Assembly: GCA_022844405.1 (NCBI GenBank)
Contig: JALHLV010000004.1
Span: 122,543 to 186,542, forward strand
Source: Sphingomonadales bacterium
Lineage (GTDB): Bacteria > Pseudomonadota > Alphaproteobacteria > SMXS01
DNA length: 64,000 nucleotides
Reading direction: 5' to 3'
The notes below the pieces were generated by a model. The model did no database searches. It had not been told where the DNA came from and saw only the letters and a program-made list of their open reading frames with translations. The translations under genes and the position numbers were made by a program. This document shows positions 44,809-52,911 of this stretch, one piece after another. Within the stretch, counting starts at the first letter, position 1, and every line of letters starts with the position of its first letter.

Positions 44809-45660
44809 TTAGACCAGGGCCACGGCGGTTCCCTCGACAAACCGCCGCGCCCTGTCGAGCAGCGAACCGTCGCCGGCAAGCGACGGCACCAGATTCAGGC
44901 GGTGGACGCCCAGGTCCTCGAAGCGCCTGAGCCGGTCGCGGTCGACCGGCCCGCGCGGCGTCACGGAGATTTCCAGTTCATCGAAGCGGCTGGCGCGGCC
45001 GGCCTGGCGCGCCGCGTCCTTGAGGCCTTCGATGGAGGCCGCGACCGCGTCCTCGTTCTGCCCGTAGCCGTACCATCCGTCGCCTTGCCTGATGGCGCGC
45101 TCGTAGGCCACCGGCGACATGCCGCCAATGACGATCGGCGGATGGGGCTTCTGCACCGGCAGCGGCTTCTGCTGGATCCGGTCGAATTGGGTGAACTGGC
45201 CGTCGAACGCCGGCTTGTCCTGGGTCCACAGCGTGCGGATGACCTCGATATGCTCGTCGACCCGGGCGCCGCGTTCCTCGTAGGCCACGCCGATGGCCTC
45301 GAATTCGCGCGGGATATAGCCGACGCCGACGCCGAAGATCAGCCGGCCGCCCGACAGCACGTCGATGCTGGCGAGTTCCTTGGCCAGCACCACCGGGTTG
45401 CGCTGCGCCAGCAGGATGATGCCGGAGCCGAGCTTCAGCTTGGTGGTGACGCCGGCGGCGAAGGACAGCGCCGCCACCGTATCGATGAACGGGAACTCCG
45501 GCGGCACCGGAGACGGCGGCTCCTGCGGATCGATCACCACCACATGCTCGCCGGTCCAGGCCGACTCGAATCCCGCCTCCTCGGCGCATTTCAGCAGGTC
45601 GGCGATCATTTGCGGCTGGGCGAGCGGCCCGGCGTTGAAGCCTGTGTACCCGAGTTTCAT
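44809..45660 (-). CDS. LLM-class (luciferase-like, F420-type) oxidoreductase
   Basis: This 283-residue TIM-barrel flavin/F420 oxidoreductase begins KLGYTGFNAGPLAQPQMIAD and has GFESAWTGEHVVV, LGSGIILLAQRNPVVLAKELASID (in two parts), GVGVGYIPREFEAIG and KPHPPIVIGG, all typical of the TIGR03619-type group. The substrate and the choice of F420 or FMN cannot be read. I start at the ATG at 45658-45660, preceded by AGGGGA; 6 upstream codons are also open. It reads alone on the minus strand. Confidence 0.88.
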   Translation of the reverse strand: MKLGYTGFNAGPLAQPQMIADLLKCAEEAGFESAWTGEHVVVIDPQEPPSPVPPEFPFIDTVAALSFAAGVTTKLKLGSGIILLAQRNPVVLAKELASIDVLSGGRLIFGVGVGYIPREFEAIGVAYEERGARVDEHIEVIRTLWTQDKPAFDGQFTQFDRIQQKPLPVQKPHPPIVIGGMSPVAYERAIRQGDGWYGYGQNEDAVAASIEGLKDAARQAGRASRFDELEISVTPRGPVDRDRLRRFEDLGVHRLNLVPSLAGDGSLLDRARRFVEGTAVALV

Positions 45661-45740
45661 GAGCGTTTCCCCTGTCACCGATGCGTGGCCGAGTCCGCAG
45701 TCTAGCCGGACCCCTTCCCATTTCCATCCCCTGATGATAA

Positions 45741-45752
45741 GTTACATGTAAC
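45741..45752. promoter_or_regulatory. Operator palindrome of the mazEF-like pair
   Basis: GTTACATGTAAC is a perfect 12-bp palindrome 17 nt before the antitoxin ATG, overlapping the expected promoter region. Autoregulation by the toxin-antitoxin complex is likely. Confidence 0.6.
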
Positions 45753-45769
45753 CAACACGGAGACCGATC

Positions 45770-45994
45770 ATGGCGACGACGCCGGGAACCCGGCCTTCAA
45801 AGCTCAAGGTGCGTGAGCATCGGGCTAGGTTGCGCAAGCAAGGCCTGAGGCCGATTCAGATCTGGGTGCCGGACGTGCGCGCGCCATCGTTCAGGTCCGA
45901 GGCGCATCGCCAGTCTCTGGCCGTGGCCGCCAGCAGCCATGCGCATGACGATCAGAACTTCATCGACGCAGTCTCCGACTGGAGCGATGAATGA
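45770..45994 (+). CDS. MazE-like antitoxin (DUF3018)
   Basis: This 74-residue protein of the DUF3018 antitoxin group has SKLKVREHRARLRKQGLRPI and QIWVPDVRAPSFRSEAHRQS, a Lys/Arg-rich N-terminus for DNA binding, and an acidic tail (QNFIDAVSDWSDE) that would occupy the toxin's RNA-binding groove. It overlaps the MazF-like toxin by 4 nt (ATGA) and is preceded by a 12-bp palindrome. Confidence 0.9.
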   Translation: MATTPGTRPSKLKVREHRARLRKQGLRPIQIWVPDVRAPSFRSEAHRQSLAVAASSHAHDDQNFIDAVSDWSDE

Positions 45995-46344
45995 CGCGAG
46001 GCGACATCTGGACGGTGTCCGGCGGCAAGGATTATGCGGGCAAGCCGCGACCCGCGGTCATCGTCCAGGACGACAGTTTCGACGCGACCGACTCCGTCAC
46101 CGTCTGCGCGTTCACCACCGATGCGACCGAGGCGCCGCTGTTCCGGCTGTCTGTCGTGCCCAACGAGCGCAATGGATTGCGCGTGACTTGCCGCCTGATG
46201 GTGGACAAGGTGACAACGGTCCCCAAGTCCAAGGTCGGCGCGCAGGTCGGGCGCCTCGACGACGAGGACATTGTGCGGCTCAACCAAGCGCTGATGGTGT
46301 TCCTGGGCCTTGCGATGTCGCCACGGGCCAGCGGAGTTCGGTGA
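45991..46344 (+). CDS. MazF/PemK-like endoribonuclease toxin
   Basis: This 117-residue toxin begins MTRGDIWTV, the standard MazF start. The KPRPAVIVQDDSFDATDSVT segment carries the catalytic Arg, and FRLSVVPNERNGLRVTCRLM the conserved Thr/Ser region, followed by VDKVTTVPKSKVG. It should be an mRNA interferase, with cut specificity unknown. It is coupled to the DUF3018-type antitoxin. Confidence 0.92.
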   Translation: MTRGDIWTVSGGKDYAGKPRPAVIVQDDSFDATDSVTVCAFTTDATEAPLFRLSVVPNERNGLRVTCRLMVDKVTTVPKSKVGAQVGRLDDEDIVRLNQALMVFLGLAMSPRASGVR

Positions 46345-46364
46345 GGCGGGCTGCGTGGCGGCCC

Positions 46365-46745
46365 TTACGCCACCAGTATCTCGTCGCCGCGCACCGCGAT
46401 GCGCACTGGCGTCAGGTATTCGCCCTTGCACGGGCCGTCGAAGCAATAGCCGTCCTCCACCCGGAAGCGGGCCCCGTGATGGCCGCACTGGAGGTGCTGG
46501 CCTTCGATGTCAAGGAAATGGCCGCGCCGCCAGTCCAGCGGCAGCTTCAGGTGCGGGCAGGTGTCGCGGTACGCATAGACCTTGTCGTCCCAGCGCTGGA
46601 TGAAGATGTCGTAGCGCAGTTTTCCGTCGCGGAACTGGAAGGCCTTCGAGCCGCGCGGCGGCAGATCGCTCAGACGGCACAGCACCGAACCGAACGCCGG
46701 CGCGCCGGGAACCTCGTCCAGGCTCTCGGCACGCGGCCGTTTCAT
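46365..46745 (-). CDS. Rieske [2Fe-2S] domain protein
   Basis: This 126-residue single-domain Rieske protein has both ligand motifs: DTCPHLKLPLDW (Cys-x-His) and LQCGHHGARFRVEDGYCFDG (Cys-x2-His). There is no membrane anchor or catalytic oxygenase domain, so it is a soluble electron carrier or a ferredoxin subunit. The ATG at 46743-46745 overlaps the EVE gene stop by 4 nt, linking it to the EVE-YciI-gpsA transcript. Confidence 0.9.
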   Translation of the reverse strand: MKRPRAESLDEVPGAPAFGSVLCRLSDLPPRGSKAFQFRDGKLRYDIFIQRWDDKVYAYRDTCPHLKLPLDWRRGHFLDIEGQHLQCGHHGARFRVEDGYCFDGPCKGEYLTPVRIAVRGDEILVA

Positions 46746-47155
46746 GCCTTGACGCCGCCCATGCCGCAGATGATCGCCCAGTGCTCGTCGGTCACCGGCA
46801 CCACCGACAGCCGCGACTGCCGCACCAGCCCGAAGTCGGCCATGCGCGGATCGGCCTTGATGTCGGCCAAGGTCACCGGCTTGGGCACCGGTTTGCCCGC
46901 CTTCAGGTCGACGGTGACGAAGCGGCCGGTGGGATCGGTCTTGTCCGGATAGGCTTCCTTGACCACCTCGACGATGCCGACGATCCGCTTCTCGTCCACC
47001 GAATGGTAGAAGAACGCCTTGTCGCCCTTCTTCATGGCCTTCAGGTTGATCGCCGCCTGGTGGTTGCGCACGCCGGTCCACGACGTGGTCTTGTCGCGCA
47101 CCTGGTCGTCCCACGACCAGGCGCCCGGCTCGGACTTCACCAGCCAGTGCGCCAT
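46742..47155 (-). CDS. EVE domain-containing protein
   Basis: This protein of about 137 residues consists of one EVE (PUA-like) domain. It opens HWLVKSEPGAWSWDDQVRD and has TTSWTGVRNHQAAINLKAMKKGD (in two parts) and FYHSVDEKRIVGIVEVV, the highly conserved EVE/thymocyte nuclear protein 1 pattern. EVE domains are thought to read modified bases in DNA or RNA. The ATG at 47153-47155 overlaps the YciI stop by 1 nt. The adjacent Rieske and gpsA genes do not explain its target. Confidence 0.93.
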   Translation of the reverse strand: MAHWLVKSEPGAWSWDDQVRDKTTSWTGVRNHQAAINLKAMKKGDKAFFYHSVDEKRIVGIVEVVKEAYPDKTDPTGRFVTVDLKAGKPVPKPVTLADIKADPRMADFGLVRQSRLSVVPVTDEHWAIICGMGGVKA

Positions 47156-47454
47156 CACAGCTTGTCCGCCAGCACGCCGAGCGGCAGCCGCACGGCGGTG
47201 ATGTCGATCCGTTCGAACACGCCTTCGGTCCAGTAAGGGTCCTCGAACGCCTTCTCGCGCACGGTCTCGATGTCGTCGGCCTCGACGATCAGCAGGCTGC
47301 CCTGCATGTCGCCGGTGCCTTCGTCGAGCATGGGACCGGCCAGGATCACCTTGAACGGCGCGTTCTTGCCCCAGTATTCCAGATGGCGCGGCCGCGTGGC
47401 GGCACGGCGCTCCCTGGAGTCGCTCTTGTCCGGCGCGTAGATGACGTACAGCAT
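47155..47454 (-). CDS. YciI family protein
   Basis: This 99-residue ferredoxin-like alpha/beta protein begins LYVIYAPDKSDSRERR and has RPRHLEYWGKNAPFKVILAGP (in two parts) and FEDPYWTEGVFERIDIT, typical of YciI. A conserved His-Asp pair is thought to be catalytic in related enzymes, but no reaction is established. It lies 9 nt after gpsA and overlaps the EVE gene by 1 nt. Confidence 0.9.
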   Translation of the reverse strand: MLYVIYAPDKSDSRERRAATRPRHLEYWGKNAPFKVILAGPMLDEGTGDMQGSLLIVEADDIETVREKAFEDPYWTEGVFERIDITAVRLPLGVLADKL

Positions 47455-47463
47455 GGCATCCTC

Positions 47464-48453
47464 CTAAACGGTCTCGACCTTGAACGGACGGCTGAGCAGG
47501 CCTTCGATCTCGTCGCCCACCGCCGCCCCGTGATTCAGCACCCTGTCCATGGCGGCGCAGATCGGCATGTCGATGCCGTGCCGGGCCGCCAGCGCCGCGA
47601 CGCCGCTCGCCGTATAGACGCCTTCGGCGACCGACCGGCGCTCGCCCAATATGTGGGCCAGCGTGCGGCCCTCGCCCAGCGCCTTGCCCAGCGACATGTT
47701 GCGCGACTGGGTGCTGCCGCAGGTCAGCACCAGGTCGCCCAGGCCCGACAGGCCCATCAGCGTCTCGCGCCGGGCGCCCAGCGCCGCGCCGAGGCGCATG
47801 ATCTCGGCCAGGCCGCGGGTGATCAGCGCCGCCGCCGCGTTGTCGCCGAGGCGCGCGCCGGCGACGATGCCCGAGGCGATGGCCAGCACGTTCTTCACCG
47901 CGCCGCCGATCTGGGCGCCGATGACGTCATGGGACTGGTACGGCCGGAACCGGCTGTGGCCCAGCGCGTCGATCAGCGACCGGGCGAGCCCGTCGTCCTT
48001 CGCCGCCAACGTCACGGCGGTCGGCAGGTTCCTCGCCAGCTCGGCCGCGAAGGTGGGGCCGGACAGCACCGCCAGGTTCATGCCGGGCGCGGTGTCGGCC
48101 AGCACGTCGCTCATCAGTTGCAGGGTCTTCTGCTCGATGCCCTTGGCGCAGATCACCAGCGGCGCGTCGGCGCCCGCATCCACCACCTGGGCGCTGACCG
48201 CGCGCATGTGCTGCGCCGGGCACACCAGCAGGAGGATTTCGGCCGCCGCCGCCTCGTCCATGTCGCCGGTGGCGCGCAGCGCCGGGTCGAGCGCCACGCC
48301 GGGCAGGTAGAGCGGATTTTCGTGGCCAGTGTTGACCGCCTCGACCACCTCGGCCTCCAGCGCCCACAGCGTCACGCGCCGGCCGGCGCGCACCGCGCTC
48401 GCCGCCAGCGCCGTTCCCCACGCGCCTCCGCCGATGACCCCGACATGGTTCAA
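47464..48453 (-). CDS. gpsA: Glycerol-3-phosphate dehydrogenase [NAD(P)+]
   Basis: GpsA reduces dihydroxyacetone phosphate to sn-glycerol 3-phosphate for phospholipid synthesis. The 329-residue protein has the nucleotide motif VIGGGAWGTALAA, LSGPTFAAELARNLP and the catalytic-Lys segment GGAVKNVLAIASGI. The start is a TTG at 48451-48453, with GGAGG 7 nt upstream; no ATG or GTG fits. In many alphaproteobacteria it sits directly behind tsaD, but here a TetR gene intervenes. Confidence 0.95.
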   Translation of the reverse strand: MNHVGVIGGGAWGTALAASAVRAGRRVTLWALEAEVVEAVNTGHENPLYLPGVALDPALRATGDMDEAAAAEILLLVCPAQHMRAVSAQVVDAGADAPLVICAKGIEQKTLQLMSDVLADTAPGMNLAVLSGPTFAAELARNLPTAVTLAAKDDGLARSLIDALGHSRFRPYQSHDVIGAQIGGAVKNVLAIASGIVAGARLGDNAAAALITRGLAEIMRLGAALGARRETLMGLSGLGDLVLTCGSTQSRNMSLGKALGEGRTLAHILGERRSVAEGVYTASGVAALAARHGIDMPICAAMDRVLNHGAAVGDEIEGLLSRPFKVETV

Positions 48454-48483
48454 GTCGCGTCCTCCGATCGGACGTTTATGCCC

Positions 48484-48561
48484 GCTGCGGCAAGCCGCCG
48501 CAAGCCGCGCGCCGACGCATGACCGGTGTTCCAAATCCTCGATTGCACGCTGCGGCAAGCC
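48484..48561. repeat. Direct repeat in the gpsA-tetR divergent region
   Basis: GCTGCGGCAAGCC occurs at 48484-48496 and 48549-48561, 65 nt apart, in the 124-nt region between gpsA and the divergent TetR gene. A 'GCAAGCCGCCGCAAGCCGCGC' stretch by the first copy adds partial copies. It could be a regulator site, or chance in GC-rich DNA. Confidence 0.35.
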
Positions 48562-48577
48562 TCCGTAATGTCGGCCC

Positions 48578-49177
48578 ATGGCAAGCACGCTCAAATCCAT
48601 GGACGACGTCCGCCGCCGCATCCTCGATGCCGCCGGCGGCCGGTTCAGCCAGTACGGCTACGGCAAGACCAACGTGGCGGAGATCGCCGCCGACTGCCGC
48701 ATGTCGCCCGGCAACCTCTACCGCTACTTCAAGAACAAGGCCGACATCGCCGAAGTGATCATGCGCGAAGCCATGGACCAGGTGCTGAACGAGTTGCGCT
48801 CGGTGTTCGCGCTGCCGCACCTGACGGTCGCCGGCCAGTTCCGCGAGTTCGTGCTGCGCGAACTGCACTTCACCTTCGAGCAGCTCGAGACCTACCCCAC
48901 CCTGCAGGAGCAGGTGCGCGACCCGCAGGGCAAGGGCCCCATGCTGGCGCAGGAATATCTGTCCCATGCCCGGGGCCTGCTGGCCGACATCCTGAAGGCG
49001 GGCGTCGCCGCCGGCGAGTTCACTGTCGAGGACCCGGACGCGGCGGCCTCCTACATCCAGGACGCCACCTTCCGCTTCCGCTATCCGCAGCTCCACAACC
49101 CGTGCGACGTGCGCGAGCTGGAGCCCCACCTCGAAGGCGTCATCCAGCTGCTGCTGACGGGCCTGCAGAAGCGGTAA
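48578..49177 (+). CDS. TetR/AcrR family transcriptional regulator
   Basis: This 199-residue one-component regulator has an N-terminal TetR helix-turn-helix domain (ILDAAGGRFSQYGYGKTNVA, then EIAADCRMSPGNLYRYFKNK) and an all-helical ligand/dimer domain containing HFTFEQLETYPTLQEQVRDP and the tail FRFRYPQLHNPCDVREL, seen in a common TetR C-terminal subgroup. It is divergent from gpsA, and its stop abuts the tsaD stop with no gap. Its target could be the gpsA transcript or itself; its ligand is unknown. Confidence 0.92.
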   Translation: MASTLKSMDDVRRRILDAAGGRFSQYGYGKTNVAEIAADCRMSPGNLYRYFKNKADIAEVIMREAMDQVLNELRSVFALPHLTVAGQFREFVLRELHFTFEQLETYPTLQEQVRDPQGKGPMLAQEYLSHARGLLADILKAGVAAGEFTVEDPDAAASYIQDATFRFRYPQLHNPCDVRELEPHLEGVIQLLLTGLQKR

Positions 49178-50230
49178 TTAAGCCTTCACGCCCGCGCCCA
49201 TCGCCGCCGGCGCATCCGGATCGAGCGGCCAGCGGGCCCTGGCCGGCGCTTCCAGCGTGTCCGCGATCCCCAGCGACAGCCGTTCGACACCCGCCCAGGC
49301 GATCATGGCGCCGTTGTCGGTGCAGAGCGGCGGCGGCGGACAGACCATCGGGAAGCCCTGCGCTTCGCACAGCACCGAGAGCCGCTCGCGCAAATATCTG
49401 TTGGCGGCGACGCCGCCCGAGATGACGAACGCGCCCTTGCCGCCGGTCTTTTCGGCGAAGATGGCCATGGCCCGGCGCGACCGGTCGATCAGCACGTCGG
49501 CGGCGGCGGCCTGGAAGCCGGCGCAGAGATCGGCCTTGTCCTGCTCGGTCGGGCCCGCCAGCTTCTCCACCTCGCGGCGGATGGCGGTCTTCAGGCCCGA
49601 GAACGAGAAATGGCAGTCGTCGCGGCCGATCAGTGGCCGCGGCAGGTCAAACCGCTTCGGGTCGCCGGTCTTCGCCGCCGCCTCCACCGCCGGGCCGCCC
49701 GGATAGCCCAGGCCCAGCAGCTTGGCGGTCTTATCGAACGCCTCGCCGACCGCGTCGTCGATGGTGGTGCCTAGCCGGTGGAATTTTCCGACACCCTCGA
49801 CGATCAGAAGCTGGCAATGACCGCCGGACACCAGCAGCAGCAGGTAGGGGAAGTCCACCGGGTCGGTCATGCGCACGGCGAGCGCGTGGGCTTCGAGGTG
49901 GTTGACCGCGACGAAGGGCAATTTGTGGGCGCTGGCCACCGCCTTGGCCGTCATCAGCCCGACCATGACGCCGCCGATCAGGCCCGGTCCCGACGTCACC
50001 GCGACGCCGTCCAGGTCGCCATAAGACACGCCCGCTTCGGCCATCGCCTGCGCGATCAGCCCGTCCAGATGGTCGATATGGGCGCGGGCGGCGATCTCCG
50101 GCACCACGCCGCCATAAGGCCGATGCTCGTCGAGCTGGCTGAGCACCACGTTCGACAGGATGCCCCGCTCGCTGTCGACGACGGCGGCGGCGGTTTCGTC
50201 GCAACTGGTTTCGATGCCGAGGACGCGCAA
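49178..50230 (-). CDS. tsaD: tRNA N6-adenosine threonylcarbamoyltransferase TsaD
   Basis: TsaD completes t6A37 formation on ANN-reading tRNAs with TsaB and TsaE. The 350-residue ASKHA-fold protein opens [17 protein letters not shown] and has the metal motif [12 protein letters not shown] (His-x3-His), [14 protein letters not shown] and [11 protein letters not shown]. It is divergent from hemC, 51 nt away. Confidence 0.97.
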   Translation of the reverse strand: MRVLGIETSCDETAAAVVDSERGILSNVVLSQLDEHRPYGGVVPEIAARAHIDHLDGLIAQAMAEAGVSYGDLDGVAVTSGPGLIGGVMVGLMTAKAVASAHKLPFVAVNHLEAHALAVRMTDPVDFPYLLLLVSGGHCQLLIVEGVGKFHRLGTTIDDAVGEAFDKTAKLLGLGYPGGPAVEAAAKTGDPKRFDLPRPLIGRDDCHFSFSGLKTAIRREVEKLAGPTEQDKADLCAGFQAAAADVLIDRSRRAMAIFAEKTGGKGAFVISGGVAANRYLRERLSVLCEAQGFPMVCPPPPLCTDNGAMIAWAGVERLSLGIADTLEAPARARWPLDPDAPAAMGAGVKA

Positions 50231-50281
50231 GCCGTTCCCTGACGCTTCAAGTTCCGTTCGCGGCCTGTTATAGCCTCAAAC

Positions 50282-51208
50282 ATGACCGAGACAACCCGCC
50301 CCATCCGCATCGGCACGCGCGGCAGCCCGCTGGCGCTGGCGCAGGCGCACGAGACGAAGAACCGGCTGCTGGCTGCCCACGTGCATCTACGCGACGAGGA
50401 CATCGAGGTCGTTCCCATCTCCACCAAGGGCGACCGGGTCCAGGACCGGCCGCTGTCCGAGCTGGGCGGCAAGGGCCTGTTCACCGAGGAGATCGAGAAC
50501 GGCCTGAAGGACGGCTCGCTCGACATCGCCGTGCATTCCATGAAGGACATGCCGACGGTGATCTGCGACGGGCTGGGCATCTCCTGCCTGCTGCCGCGCG
50601 AGGACGCTCGCGATGCGTTCATCAGCCACAAGGCCGCCAGCATCGAGACGCTGGCGCCGGGCATGCTGGTCGGCACCGCCTCGCTGCGCCGCCAGGCCCA
50701 GGTGCTGCGGCTGCGGCCTGACCTGCGGGTCGCGACGTTCCGCGGCAATGTCCAGACCAGGCTGCGCAAGCTTGAGGAAGGCCAGGCCGACGCCACCCTG
50801 CTCGCCATGGCCGGGCTGAAGCGGCTGGGACTGGAGCATGTCGTCACGTCGCCCGTCGATAATCTGCTGCCCGCCATCGCCCAGGGCGCCATCGGCGTCG
50901 AGGCACGTCTCGGCGACGCCGCGATGGCCGAACTGCTGCTCGCCATCAACGACGCGGCGACCTGGCACTGCGTCACCGCCGAGCGGGCATTGCTCGCGGC
51001 GCTGGACGGCTCGTGCCGGACGCCGATCGCCGGGCTGGCCACGCTGGAGGACGGCCGGATCAGGCTGCGCGGCGAGATCCTGACCCCGGACGGCAGCGAA
51101 CATCATCTCGTCGAGCGGGAAGGCCCCGTCGGCGACGCGATCGCGCTGGGCCATGACGCCGGCGCCGAGCTGAAACGGCGCGGCGGCCCGCATTTCTTCA
51201 CGTCCTGA
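50282..51208 (+). CDS. hemC: Hydroxymethylbilane synthase
   Basis: HemC (porphobilinogen deaminase) polymerises four porphobilinogens to hydroxymethylbilane. The 308-residue protein has IRIGTRGSPLALAQAHE, the catalytic Asp segment AVHSMKDMPT, ASLRRQAQVLRLRPDLRV and the dipyrromethane-cofactor Cys in DGSCRTPIAG. First gene of the heme operon; hemD follows 3 nt after its stop. Confidence 0.97.
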   Translation: MTETTRPIRIGTRGSPLALAQAHETKNRLLAAHVHLRDEDIEVVPISTKGDRVQDRPLSELGGKGLFTEEIENGLKDGSLDIAVHSMKDMPTVICDGLGISCLLPREDARDAFISHKAASIETLAPGMLVGTASLRRQAQVLRLRPDLRVATFRGNVQTRLRKLEEGQADATLLAMAGLKRLGLEHVVTSPVDNLLPAIAQGAIGVEARLGDAAMAELLLAINDAATWHCVTAERALLAALDGSCRTPIAGLATLEDGRIRLRGEILTPDGSEHHLVEREGPVGDAIALGHDAGAELKRRGGPHFFTS

Positions 51209-51211
51209 ACC

Positions 51212-51916
51212 ATGGCCCGCATCCTCATCACCCGGCCGGAAGAGGATGCGGCTTCCTTCGCCGAAATCCTCACCGGGCTAGGCCACGATGTGCGGCTGGA
51301 GCCGCTGCTGAGCGTGCGCCTGCGCGAGGATGCCGAGCTTGATATGGCGGGCGCGCAGGCGCTGCTGTTCACCAGCGCCAACGGCGTGCGGGCCGCCGCG
51401 CGCCTGACCGGCGAGCGCGGCCTGCCGGCCCTGTGCGTGGGCGACGCGACGGCGCGGGCGGCGCGCGACGCGGGATTCACCAAAGTCGAGAGCGCCTCGG
51501 GCGACGTCCGTGGCCTTGCCGCGCTGATTCGCGGCACATGCCGCCCGGACGCGGGGCCGCTGGTGCATGTAGCGGGCACCTTCCAGACCGGCGATCTGGC
51601 TGGCGACCTGACGGCGTCGGGCTTCGCGGTCAAGCGCGCCGTGGTCTACGAGGCCGCTGCCGCCGAACGGTTTTCCGACGAAACGCAAGCCGCGCTGACC
51701 GCCCGCCGGATCGACGTCGTGACGCTGTTTTCGCCGCGCACCGCCCGAACCTTTGCTAGGATCGTGCAGCAAGCGGGGCTTGAGAGCATGCTCGACACGG
51801 TCGACCTGCTGTGCCTGAGCGCCGCGGTGGCGGAGGCGCTGGACGCCCTGCCGAGAAGGAGATTGCTGGTGGCCGCCGAACCGACCCAGACCGCGTTGAT
51901 CGACCTGATCCGATGA
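51212..51916 (+). CDS. hemD: Uroporphyrinogen-III synthase
   Basis: HemD cyclises hydroxymethylbilane with inversion of ring D to uroporphyrinogen III. The sequence family is very divergent. Support comes from the two-lobed length (234 residues), ILITRPEEDAASFAEILTGL, LLFTSANGVRAAARL, VAGTFQTGDLAGDL, VVYEAAAA and VTLFSPRTARTFA, and the position between hemC and the mitofilin-like gene. The stop overlaps the next ATG (ATGA). Confidence 0.93.
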   Translation: MARILITRPEEDAASFAEILTGLGHDVRLEPLLSVRLREDAELDMAGAQALLFTSANGVRAAARLTGERGLPALCVGDATARAARDAGFTKVESASGDVRGLAALIRGTCRPDAGPLVHVAGTFQTGDLAGDLTASGFAVKRAVVYEAAAAERFSDETQAALTARRIDVVTLFSPRTARTFARIVQQAGLESMLDTVDLLCLSAAVAEALDALPRRRLLVAAEPTQTALIDLIR

Positions 51917-52911
51917 CCGACGCGCCCCTCAGCGGCCAGCGCCCGCCCGCGCGCAAAAAGCGCCGGATGTTGCCCTGGCTGGTTCTGATCGTGCTGGCCG
52001 GCGTGTTCGCGGCCGGCGTCGTACTGGCGCCAAGGATCATGGCAGCGCTGCCCGCCTGGATCACCGGCGCCGCGGCACCGCAGCCGCTCGCCGCGCTGCC
52101 CGCCGTATCGACGGTCGAGCCCGTTCCCGCGCCTGCCGGCACACCCGCCGCCACGGCGCCCGCACCCGACATCACCGAACTGGCCCGGCAGCTCGTGGCA
52201 CTGGAGGCCGAGGTTTCGCGCCTGCAGGGAGAGGAAGCGGCCGACGCTTCCACATCCGAGGCCGTGACCTCCATGGGCGCCCAGATCGCCCACATGCTCA
52301 ACCAGCTCACCGAGCAGCAGCAGCGGCTGGCGACGCTGGAGCAGGCCTCGCCCCAGGCGCTGGTCAAGCCCATGGCGATCCTGGGCGTGGCGCGGCTGCG
52401 CCAGGCCGTCGCGCAGGGATCGTCCTATATGGGCGCGCTGGACGGCGTGCACCGGCTGCTCGACGAGGCGGCGCTGCCCGAGCCGGCGAGCACAGCGCTG
52501 CTGACGCTGGATGCGCACAAGACCGAGGGCGTGATCTCGGCGCTCGCCTTGCGCGACGGGTTCGCGGAAAAGATCGATGACATCATCGACGCCGAGGCCG
52601 CGCCCGTCGATGCGTCATGGTGGGACCGCGCGCTCGCCCGGTTGGAAAACATGGTGACCGTGCGCCCCACCGGCGACGCCAAGGGCCAGGACGCGCCGGC
52701 CATCGTCGCCCGCGCCGAGGCGGCGCTGAACCGGGGCGAGGTGGATCGGGCCGTGACCGAACTGCAGTCCCTGTCGCCGGGCGCCGCCGTCGCCGCTGCC
52801 GACTGGCTGCAACAGGCCCAGACCCGGCAGTCCGTGCTGGCCGCGGTCGATACGCTGGAAGCCGCGCTGCTCGACGAGGCGGCGCCGAGAGACGAGGGAC
52901 AGACACCGTGA
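51913..52911 (+). CDS. Mitofilin-like (COG4223) inner membrane protein
   Basis: This 332-residue protein has a basic N-terminus (PARKKRRM), one transmembrane helix (LPWLVLIVLAGVFAAGVVLA), a Pro/Ala linker, a coiled coil (ELARQLVALEAEVSRLQGEE and following) and a C-terminal helical domain resembling the mitofilin signature (EAALNRGEVDRAVTELQSL). COG4223 is the alphaproteobacterial relative of Mic60 and helps shape intracytoplasmic membranes in some species. It normally lies directly before hemY; here prpE comes between, overlapped by 4 nt. Confidence 0.88.
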   Translation: MTDAPLSGQRPPARKKRRMLPWLVLIVLAGVFAAGVVLAPRIMAALPAWITGAAAPQPLAALPAVSTVEPVPAPAGTPAATAPAPDITELARQLVALEAEVSRLQGEEAADASTSEAVTSMGAQIAHMLNQLTEQQQRLATLEQASPQALVKPMAILGVARLRQAVAQGSSYMGALDGVHRLLDEAALPEPASTALLTLDAHKTEGVISALALRDGFAEKIDDIIDAEAAPVDASWWDRALARLENMVTVRPTGDAKGQDAPAIVARAEAALNRGEVDRAVTELQSLSPGAAVAAADWLQQAQTRQSVLAAVDTLEAALLDEAAPRDEGQTP

